From positions 274,647 through 338,646 of the forward strand of contig NZ_CAMLJQ010000001.1 in NCBI RefSeq assembly GCF_946480305.1: a DNA stretch of 64,000 nucleotides. The letters run 5' to 3'. This stretch comes from an uncultured Caldimonas sp. (GTDB taxonomy: Bacteria; Pseudomonadota; Gammaproteobacteria; Burkholderiales; Burkholderiaceae). How positions within the stretch are numbered: the stretch's first letter is position 1; the number at the start of each line of letters is the position of its first letter. Below the pieces are notes generated by a model. It saw only the letters and a list, made by a program, of their open reading frames with translations, did no database searches and had not been told where the DNA came from. This document shows, piece after piece, positions 8,750 through 16,001 of this stretch. A program made the translations under genes and the position numbers.

Positions 8750-9484
8750 TCACGCAGCGCTCGCGGGGTCGGCTTCCACACGCACATGGAGCGAGAGGAA
8801 GTCGTGCAGGCACAACGCCAACATGGTCGATTGCCGCATCACGTTGTCGTCGATCCACGCGCGAGTCGGGGCCGCACTGGTCAGACCGATGAACGTCTGC
8901 TCGTTGCGATCAGCGGCGCATGGCAAGGCAAGCAACAATCCGCAACGCTGGCTGGTGCGCTCCAGTGCTTGCGCGAACATCCTGTGCGCGGTGGCCCGGG
9001 CGGCAGGAAGCGGCTGCGAGCGCAGGTCCTGCAAATCCCATGCGACCGGCAGGCCAGACGGCGGGACCGCCGGCAGCCGCGTGTCCACTTCATAGTGCGC
9101 GCCCCCGAAGTAGTCCTCGACCCACTCCGGGTTGGCATAGGTGGTGAGAAAACTCGTGGGCCGCCAGCCGCGGCCGTGGACCCGCATGGTTCCATAGGCC
9201 AGCCACTGGAACCCCAGCACATGCAGCATGGCGCGCACCAACCTTTGCCTCGCCACGCTGGAGGGCGCTTCGAGCAGGTCCGCAAGGAGGCCGTAGGTCG
9301 CGGCGGGGCGTATCGCACTCGCCAGCGGGACGAGTTGCTCGTCTTTGTACATCAGGCAACCCGCGGGCCGGGGCCGGCGTTTGCGCCCTCCGTCGCCGCT
9401 GCCCGCGTCCTGCGCGGGCCCGTTCATACTTGGTCGCACAGGCGATGCGCGACGAAGGGCAAAGACAGCATCTGACGTCTCCAT
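8750..9484 (-). CDS. Autoinducer-binding-domain protein lacking a helix-turn-helix
   Basis: A 244-residue protein matching the autoinducer-binding part of the LuxR protein at 1518-2462. Shared blocks include FQWLAYGTMRV (FEWLAYGTTVQ), SFLTTYANPEW (SFFTSYAHPAW) and LHDFLSLHV (MHEFLSRHV). The DNA-binding domain is missing: the protein stops about 10 residues after the point where its relative enters the HTH region. The ligand-site Asp and Trp are kept, but the Pro after the Asp is Thr. The ATG at 9484 has GGGAG seven bases upstream. Truncated LuxR homologues such as TrlR are known to block full-length partners by heterodimerisation; a similar antagonist role is inferred here. Confidence 0.75.
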   Translation of the reverse strand: METSDAVFALRRASPVRPSMNGPAQDAGSGDGGRKRRPRPAGCLMYKDEQLVPLASAIRPAATYGLLADLLEAPSSVARQRLVRAMLHVLGFQWLAYGTMRVHGRGWRPTSFLTTYANPEWVEDYFGGAHYEVDTRLPAVPPSGLPVAWDLQDLRSQPLPAARATAHRMFAQALERTSQRCGLLLALPCAADRNEQTFIGLTSAAPTRAWIDDNVMRQSTMLALCLHDFLSLHVRVEADPASAA

Positions 9485-9499
9485 ATCGTTCTCCCGTTG

Positions 9500-9523
9500 C
9501 GACCGAGCCAAACTGCTCGGTCG
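9500..9523. promoter_or_regulatory. Perfect 9-6-9 inverted repeat before the HTH-less gene
   Basis: CGACCGAGC and GCTCGGTCG are separated by six bases. The repeat ends 16 bp before the ATG at 9484, just upstream of its ribosome binding site. It could be an operator or a leader hairpin that masks translation. It is not a terminator, as no T-run follows on either strand. Confidence 0.4.
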
Positions 9524-9647
9524 AGGAGGCACGAGTGTGAAAACGCAGTTGCATCACCTCATTTCAACCGTGAAGGTACGCGCGGGATATCGCATCAGGC
9601 CGTAACCCGCGCATCAGGAATTGCATCGCTTGCGCACGGCGCAGCGG

Positions 9648-11258
9648 TCAGCTCCCTTCGGCGGACCAGACGTCCTCCTTGCCGGCGGCGATCTTCGGCG
9701 CCTTGAAATCGGCCGACTTCAACGCTGCCACGTATTCGGTGACGGTGTCCAGGTCCGCCAGCCCCACCGTGGAGTTGCGCGTATCGAAGAAGTTGCCGTC
9801 GTCGTTCGTGCCGCGCTGGATGTTCTTGCCGTCGTCAGAGTCATCCATCAGCCCTTGCGCGTGGATGCCGAGCAAGCGCATGCGGTGATCTGCATCGTCA
9901 CCGGATGCGTTGTCGTTCATCCATTGCCGGAAGCCCGCCGGGTCGCCACCCATTGCGGTATATGCCTTGTAGATTGCACGGCCGTCGTTCATGCCGGTGT
10001 CGTCGTGCCGTCCGCCGTGATTGCCGAGCGCGTCGGCGGCCTTGTCGTTGAAGCCCATCTTGCGGTACAGGCCTTCGCCGATGTCGCGATCGGAATTGAG
10101 CAGTTCCACCGCCAGCTCCTGCTTCATCTGATCGCTCATGCCGGCCGTCACGTCGTCCCAGGCCTTTTCCGGGTCCTTGCTGTCCACGACGGTCTTTGCG
10201 CCGGCCTTGACCGGATCCGTCTGGTGTTTCGTGTTGGCCTCGTTCAGAGTCAGCGTCTGCCCCGCATCATTGATCAGCGTGTGCACGCTCCCGGTACGAG
10301 CGAGATCGGGGTCGTTGTAGCCTTCCACGTAGTTGCCGTCGCCGTTGGTGTCACCAAGCTTGCGCATGTCCCAATCCTGCGTCTTGCCGTACTTGTCGAG
10401 CAGGTAGTAGGCCTTCTTGTCGCTGCTTTCGCCAGCGAGCTTGGCCTTCTCGTCGGCATTGAGGTAGAAGTCCTGGACGTCCTCGCGGCCGAAGATCTTC
10501 AACCAGGTGTCATCGTCCTCGATCATCACGGGCAGGTTGCCCTGCTTGGTGCCCTTCACGTCGCCGGTGAAGCCGGCGGCGATCTTCGCGCGCTCTTGCG
10601 ACGACAGCGTGAACAATCCCGTCTTGCCGGTCCCGCCGATCGAGAAGGCCGTGGCCTCGCCGAGCACCGGCGAGGCACCCTTGATGGCGCCGCTGGCGTC
10701 CTGCTCCACGTAGACGCCCTGCTCCTGGAACGCTGCCAGCAGCGACGAGCCATAGTGGCCGAGCTGTGCCTCGGGGGCACCACCGGGCCGTGCCGTGGGG
10801 CCGATCCCGTCGATCACGTCGGTCGAGAACGTGCGCGCCTCGTCGGTTGCGAACTTGCCCATGTCGTCCTGCACCCCGTCGGCCGGGTTCTCCCGTGAGA
10901 GCGACTGGTAGGTCGCCGACATGTCCTTGGTCACCGAGTCGTACTCGGCCTTCGTGTCGATGGCGCCACCGTTGGGATCTCCACCTTTGGAGAGGTCCGC
11001 TTGCGCCTTGTCGCCCAGCTGGTTGGCAAGGTCGCCCACCATGCTTTGCTTGCGGGCGTCGCTCGACGGCGCCTCGTTGCTGGAGAGTTGCTTGTAGAGG
11101 TCCTTCTTCTGCGCATCGGTCAACGCTTGCGACTCCATCTTCTCCCGCAGCATGCGAGCGGCATGAGCCGCGCCCTGCTCTTTGTAGGTTTGGACGATGT
11201 CCTGCGCCATGCTCTGGGTGCGCGGATCGACGCCGGCAACGGTGGTCACGGAAACCAT
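9648..11258 (-). CDS. Putative T3SS-associated secreted protein, 536 residues
   Basis: I do not recognise this protein. It is Asp/Gly/Asn/Ala-rich, soluble, and has no signal peptide or membrane segment. The N-terminal 20 residues are Ser/Thr/Val/Gln-rich, as in many type III substrates. At about 302-313 is a calcium-loop-like DTNGDGNYVEGY. Residues about 401-443 (ending YTAMGGDPAGFRQW) match a segment of the 1290-residue neighbour (YAAMDGDPEQFVEY). AGGAG sits seven bases before the ATG. Its start is 57 bp after the stop of that neighbour on the same strand, so they probably form one operon. Secretion by the T3SS is inferred from the neighbourhood. Confidence 0.55.
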   Translation of the reverse strand: MVSVTTVAGVDPRTQSMAQDIVQTYKEQGAAHAARMLREKMESQALTDAQKKDLYKQLSSNEAPSSDARKQSMVGDLANQLGDKAQADLSKGGDPNGGAIDTKAEYDSVTKDMSATYQSLSRENPADGVQDDMGKFATDEARTFSTDVIDGIGPTARPGGAPEAQLGHYGSSLLAAFQEQGVYVEQDASGAIKGASPVLGEATAFSIGGTGKTGLFTLSSQERAKIAAGFTGDVKGTKQGNLPVMIEDDDTWLKIFGREDVQDFYLNADEKAKLAGESSDKKAYYLLDKYGKTQDWDMRKLGDTNGDGNYVEGYNDPDLARTGSVHTLINDAGQTLTLNEANTKHQTDPVKAGAKTVVDSKDPEKAWDDVTAGMSDQMKQELAVELLNSDRDIGEGLYRKMGFNDKAADALGNHGGRHDDTGMNDGRAIYKAYTAMGGDPAGFRQWMNDNASGDDADHRMRLLGIHAQGLMDDSDDGKNIQRGTNDDGNFFDTRNSTVGLADLDTVTEYVAALKSADFKAPKIAAGKEDVWSAEGS

Positions 11259-11315
11259 GCTTGAACTCCTGAGTGTGGATGGTGTGTGGGTGTCGTTGAT
11301 GTATTGAAGCGCCGC

Positions 11316-14300
11316 TCAACCGACCGGTCGCCCGGCGATCGAAACCTTCGTCCTCGGCGGCGTGTAGCCGGGCGGCAGCACGAGTACTTCGCCCGGGTTC
11401 AGCAGATCGCGGTCGCGCGCGCCCGGGCCGAGCCAAAGGTTGAGGTCGTAGATCTGCTCCACCACCTTGGGGTCGTTGCCCGCGACCCGCCACACGCTGT
11501 CGTTCAGACGCACGACGTAGGTGTTGAGCTCCTCCTGCTCCGGCATCGGCGGCAACTCCGCGGGTGGTTCGGCCACCGGATCGCCGGCCTTCTTGGGCAT
11601 GGGCATCTGGTTCGCGAGCATCCAGTCGCGCATGCCCGTCGTACTCTGCGGCCTCACCTGAACCTCGAAAGCGTTTCCCGTGACGGACTGCAGCATCAGG
11701 CGGCCTTGCACGGGGTCGTAGAACACCGGCTTCATGTCCTGGGTGTCCTTCTGCCAGCCGAACGTGTTGCCGATCTTCGGGTCGAAGCGCCACAGGCCGC
11801 CGTCGTAGTACATGCGTGTGACAGGATCCTCGTAGCGCTTCGTTGCCCCGTTGTAGGTGATCACGCTGAACTTGCTCAGGTCGGTCTTCGCAGGGTCGAT
11901 CGGCAACGACAGGTAGGCCTGGTTCTCCTGGGTCAACGGCAAGTCCCCGTTGCCATCGACGTGCTCGGGCAACCCTTCGGCCCAGTTCGACACGGTCTGG
12001 AGCCGTCGCGTGTCCTTGAAGCCGTTGACGTACTCGACGAACTGCTCCGGATCGCCGTCCATTGCGGCATAGCCGGTGAAGAAGCCGTCGCCCTTGCCCG
12101 CTCCTCCCCACCAGGCATGGCGCTTCAGCACGTCGGCCTGGGGCGAGCCGATGCCCGTCCCCTCCAGGAACAGCTTGTCGAACTTTTCCAGCTTGTCCTG
12201 GTTGCGGTTCATGTCGGTCACGAAGTTCACCACCGAGGTTGCGGCGTACAGGATGTTCACCGTCCAGCCGATCGGGTTGTTGGCGAGGAACTTCGTCGGG
12301 CCTTTCGCCCACTTGCGCACCAGCGCCTCGAAGATGTCCAGGCTGTGCTTGCCGCCCAGCTTCTTCGCAAGGTCGGGCGGCAGCTTCTTCAGCAGCGCGC
12401 TTTCCTCATGGAACAGGCCCTCGGCCATGGCCTTGATGAACGGCCCGCGCGCCTTGGGATCGGCCACGATGCGCTTGGTGAACTCGCGCACCTGCAGGCG
12501 CAGCAGCAGCAGATCGTTGAACAGGTTGACGGCATGGGTGCCGGCCTTGATCGGGTCCCCCCACCGGTGGTAGACGCCTGTCGCGTCCCACACGGTCGCG
12601 ATGAACATCAGACCGGCGAGCGTGCCGGTGAGCCCCTTGGTGGCGTCGACCACCAACCGGGTCCACTGCTCCATGCGCTCCGGCGTCATGGCCCGCAGGT
12701 ACCAGGGAATGTTGTTGCCGTAGGCGGCCTTCATCGCGTTGATGTCGGTGTGGCCCCGGAAGTAGGCCTTGCGCCCGAACGCCATGGCCGCCTCCCCGAG
12801 GTGGAACAGAGCGAAGCCGCCCACAAGGCCCAGCAGCAGCGGCTTGCGATATTCCTCGCTCTTGTCGAAGTGGACGTTCTCGTACAGGTAGGCCGTCAGC
12901 GCCGCCTGGAAGGCTCCCCCGCCGCCCCACATGACCCCGGCCTTCCACGGCATGTGGCCCACGCGCGTGGCTTTCACCATCTGTTCGGTCACGTCGGGCA
13001 CGCCGGCGATGTTGGTGAACCGCGGTTCGCCCGCGCCCTTGTTCTTCAACATGTAGGTCTCGAGCAGGAACTCCGGCATGTCGCCCATGAACTGCGCGAC
13101 CACGCCGTAGTACTGCGGCGTCAGCGAGCCCTGCTTCCATTCGTCCTGGAGTGCCATGCGGATGGCGCGTGCGCTCGTCAGGAACTTGGCGTCGGTGCTG
13201 AGCTGCGTGATCTCCTTCGAGGCCTTGGTGTCGAGCAGCGAGGTGCGGGCATCAGACACGCCCTTGTACTCGTCCAACCCGCTGAGGGATCCTTCGTAGA
13301 AGGTCACGGTCTCGCCCAGGCGCAGCAACTCGTAGCCGCGCAGGTTGAAACGGTCGCGATCCTTCTGCATCTGCTCGACCACTGCCTTGCCGTCGGCCGA
13401 TTTGGCGATGTTCTGAATGCCCGCGTAGACATCCTCCTCGGTCATCGCGATGCCCATGCGCGCAGCGGGCGCGGCGACCGGCGCCATCCCGCGCAGGGCT
13501 TCGGCATACAACTCGTCGGTGTTTGTCTTGAACTGCTTGATGCCGCCCTGCACGTGCTTGAGCACCGAGTTGGCATAGTCCTCGGCCCTGTACGACCCGT
13601 TGCCCGGCGGCACGCCGACGCCGGCCTTGAGTTGCCGGGCGACCTCCAGCGCGAGCGTCACGTCGCCTTCGGCCGCGATCTTCTCGAACACCGGATCGAA
13701 CCGGCTCGCGGCCGGATGCACGGGATTCATCCCGCCAGGCCGGGGGTGCGGGGTCGTCGGGCCGCGCAGCGCCAGGTCGTGCCCGAGGCCCTCCACGGCC
13801 TTCTGCGTTTCCGGCGATGCCCACTGCCGGTTGCGCGGGTCCATGTCCCGCCCAACGCTCTCCGCCGTGTCGGCAAGGTTGCGAAGGACCTTCTCGTAGC
13901 TCGGATACTCGCTCTGTGACGAGTTGCTCGGGTTGTCTTTCTTCAGCAGCGCGTCGTAGTGCTTTCCGTCGAGCCCCACGTCCTCCATGATCTTGTGCAT
14001 GGTGGTCGTGCCGTCCGCATCCTTCTCGGTGCGAAGACGGTTGACGATGCGCGCCGCGAGATCGTCCGAGACATGCGGATTGGCCCGGTAGTCCGTCAGC
14101 TCCCGCAGCCGGTTCGTCGCGCCGAGCGCCGGTGGCATGCCGTCCATCAGCTTGCGCTGGTAGTCGCTCGAGGTGTCGTCGAGCCCGTCGTAGTAGCGCG
14201 CCCCCTTGTCGTACTCCGCCGTGACGGAGTCGGCGGCCCAGTCGACGAATCGGTCTTCCACGCCCTTCATGCGCTGGTCGGCCATCACGACGCGCTTCAC

Positions 14301-15188
14301 CGACGGGTCGAGACCCCCCGGCATCAGTTCGGCCAACCGCTTCATCTGGCCTTCCGGGCCTTGCGCCTCGGCCAGGTTCACGTTCTTGACAATCACCGCG
14401 GCCTTGAGCACGGTCTCGAATTCCGGGTCGTCCTGATAGCGCGACAGGATCGACCTCGAGGCGGCGTCGTAAAGGTCCACCTCCTTCATCTTGACGATGG
14501 ACGGCAACTCCTCGACGCCCTTGTCCAGTTCCTTCTCGAGCGCGGACAGCAGGTCGGCCTGTTTGGCGTAGTACTCCTTGTGCAGGCCGACCACCTCCTG
14601 TTCGGTCACGCCATCCTTGGCGTGCAGCCGCGCCGTCCAGGCGTCGAGCTTGTCGCCGGCCTTGTTCAGGTCGTAGAGCTTGACGTTCGTCTCGCGCTCC
14701 ATCGGCGACTCGTTCAACACGGTTTTCAGCGCATCGGCCGAGAGCACCTGGATGTCGGGCTGGTCGTGGTAGTCATAGGCGAGGCGGCGCGCCGCGCGCG
14801 TGGTGTCGTCCTTGTTGGCAGGGTCACCCTTGTAGGTCTCACGCAGCTCGGCCGCCATGGCCTGCTCCGCGCGCGCGCGGTCATGCTTGGCCGCGGTGTC
14901 CTGCGCGACGTAGGCGGTGTAGGCGACTCGATCGTCCTCGGGCTTCTTGTTGCCGAAGTCCTTCTTCAGTTGGTCCGCCAGGCGCTGCGACTCCTGCGCC
15001 TGCCGGATCAGGAAATCGGTATACGCGCGTTGCGAAGAGAAGTCTTCGGCCTTGGGGATGAGCCGGTTCTCGGCGGGGCCCTGGGCGGGCCCGGCTGGCG
15101 ACGTGGGAGCGCGGGCCGGCGTTTGTGGCGCCTGTGTCGGGTGGAAGGTCGGCTGACGCGTCAGTACGGAGGGGGAATAGATCTGCAC
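11316..15188 (-). CDS. Large putative T3SS-associated protein with LysM-like C-terminus, about 1290 residues
   Basis: An unrecognised giant protein. A Pro/Thr/Gln/Ala-rich leader (about 1-45) precedes long charged helical regions to about 740. Four hydrophobic segments follow (about 748-770, 783-800, 848-868, 972-990). The module shared with the 536-residue protein is at about 1013-1055. The C-terminus is LysM-like (about 1225-1278, YVVRLNDSVWRVA to LLNPGEVLVLPPGY). There is no Sec signal peptide. Start codons TTG (15191) and GTG (15188) both follow AAGGAG; GTG is used here. Two CGTAG dyads lie upstream at 15430 and 15642. Hydrophobic helices, helical bulk and a peptidoglycan-binding-type domain fit a translocator or large effector, but no function is proven. 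Confidence 0.6.
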   Translation of the reverse strand: MQIYSPSVLTRQPTFHPTQAPQTPARAPTSPAGPAQGPAENRLIPKAEDFSSQRAYTDFLIRQAQESQRLADQLKKDFGNKKPEDDRVAYTAYVAQDTAAKHDRARAEQAMAAELRETYKGDPANKDDTTRAARRLAYDYHDQPDIQVLSADALKTVLNESPMERETNVKLYDLNKAGDKLDAWTARLHAKDGVTEQEVVGLHKEYYAKQADLLSALEKELDKGVEELPSIVKMKEVDLYDAASRSILSRYQDDPEFETVLKAAVIVKNVNLAEAQGPEGQMKRLAELMPGGLDPSVKRVVMADQRMKGVEDRFVDWAADSVTAEYDKGARYYDGLDDTSSDYQRKLMDGMPPALGATNRLRELTDYRANPHVSDDLAARIVNRLRTEKDADGTTTMHKIMEDVGLDGKHYDALLKKDNPSNSSQSEYPSYEKVLRNLADTAESVGRDMDPRNRQWASPETQKAVEGLGHDLALRGPTTPHPRPGGMNPVHPAASRFDPVFEKIAAEGDVTLALEVARQLKAGVGVPPGNGSYRAEDYANSVLKHVQGGIKQFKTNTDELYAEALRGMAPVAAPAARMGIAMTEEDVYAGIQNIAKSADGKAVVEQMQKDRDRFNLRGYELLRLGETVTFYEGSLSGLDEYKGVSDARTSLLDTKASKEITQLSTDAKFLTSARAIRMALQDEWKQGSLTPQYYGVVAQFMGDMPEFLLETYMLKNKGAGEPRFTNIAGVPDVTEQMVKATRVGHMPWKAGVMWGGGGAFQAALTAYLYENVHFDKSEEYRKPLLLGLVGGFALFHLGEAAMAFGRKAYFRGHTDINAMKAAYGNNIPWYLRAMTPERMEQWTRLVVDATKGLTGTLAGLMFIATVWDATGVYHRWGDPIKAGTHAVNLFNDLLLLRLQVREFTKRIVADPKARGPFIKAMAEGLFHEESALLKKLPPDLAKKLGGKHSLDIFEALVRKWAKGPTKFLANNPIGWTVNILYAATSVVNFVTDMNRNQDKLEKFDKLFLEGTGIGSPQADVLKRHAWWGGAGKGDGFFTGYAAMDGDPEQFVEYVNGFKDTRRLQTVSNWAEGLPEHVDGNGDLPLTQENQAYLSLPIDPAKTDLSKFSVITYNGATKRYEDPVTRMYYDGGLWRFDPKIGNTFGWQKDTQDMKPVFYDPVQGRLMLQSVTGNAFEVQVRPQSTTGMRDWMLANQMPMPKKAGDPVAEPPAELPPMPEQEELNTYVVRLNDSVWRVAGNDPKVVEQIYDLNLWLGPGARDRDLLNPGEVLVLPPGYTPPRTKVSIAGRPVG

Positions 15189-15429
15189 CAAAGTAGTCTC
15201 CTTTGGCCGCACATATCGTTCGCCCTGCACGAAGGTGCCATCCCTGCACGCGAGGCGTCGGCGGCAACCTTCCTGGGGGCAGCGGTATCGCGGCCTTTCT
15301 CCTGATTCGATCGACGTTCGGGGCTCCGCGGGAATCCCCGATGGGGCAGGCACCAGCCAGGTGCACCGCCGTTGACAACGAGTGTGCGAAGCGGGCGGAG
15401 GCCATCGATTTCAACTGTGAGCGCAGCAC

Positions 15430-15445
15430 TTACGAGGAACCGTAG
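15430..15445. promoter_or_regulatory. CGTAG dyad, site B
   Basis: TTACGAG-GA-ACCGTAG, about 240 bp upstream of the start of the 1290-residue gene. It keeps the invariant CG (positions 4-5) and CGTAG (12-16) of the set. Confidence 0.45.
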
Positions 15446-15641
15446 TCTCGGCAAGCAGATGCAACCGCAGCCGGATCGGTGCCGTCCTCGCAGCCCGGCC
15501 CGGCGCTGACCAGATGATCTCGAAAACCTGTTCGACACCGATGTGCCCGCGACCACTCATGTCAAGCAGCGGGCTCCCAAGGCATGTCTGCCATCGTGAA
15601 GCCGACAATGGCCATTCTGGGAGTGCGACGCACACCCACAA

Positions 15642-15657
15642 CACCGGAGATCCGTAG
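15642..15657. promoter_or_regulatory. CGTAG dyad, site C
   Basis: CACCGGA-GA-TCCGTAG, about 455 bp upstream of the 1290-residue gene. Its left half-site begins CACCG, exactly as in the sctV/sctQ site at 37996. Confidence 0.4.
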
Positions 15658-16001
15658 ATCCCTGTTGCGAAATTCCCGCCTCGTGCCGCTACAGCGTGGT
15701 GCACGTGGTGCACGGTTGGGCGCACCGCCAAGGCGCGCTGCGGGTTTGCGCGGCACCGTGGATCGCACGTGGTGCGAAGGGCCGGTGCATGACGGTTGCA
15801 ATTGGTGCGGCCCCTCCTTCTTGGGGCGTCATTTTTGAAATCGACGCACCGTTGAGGCACACCGAAACTGGCGTGGTCATGCAGCGCCGCGCCCTCCTTC
15901 TTGTGAGCCATCAGCAGCACCAGCCGGCGGCCTCCGGAGCCGGCGGGGCTGTGCGCGCGCGGGTCCGGCATGGTGCCGGTCCAGCGCGCTGCGGCGGGTC
16001 G

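Larger units (their letters stand above)
15189..16001. other. 813-bp intergenic region between the two giant genes
   Basis: No open frame here has a plausible start and a domain-like translation. The stretch is the upstream region of the 1290-residue gene and carries two copies of the CGTAG dyad, 212 bp apart. I saw no clear terminator for the 3319-residue gene that ends at 16002. The length and the two dyads suggest an extended regulatory region, possibly with an unrecognised small RNA. Confidence 0.5.

Noticed and set aside
11286..13919. A plus-strand frame of 877 codons opposite the 1290-residue gene
   Set aside because: Val/His/Arg-rich antisense shadow with no motif or ribosome binding site.
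15411..15971. A minus-strand frame of 186 codons in the gap between the giants
   Set aside because: Composition is Arg/Pro/Cys-rich without domain features, no good start site, and two dyads lie inside it, so regulatory DNA is more likely.
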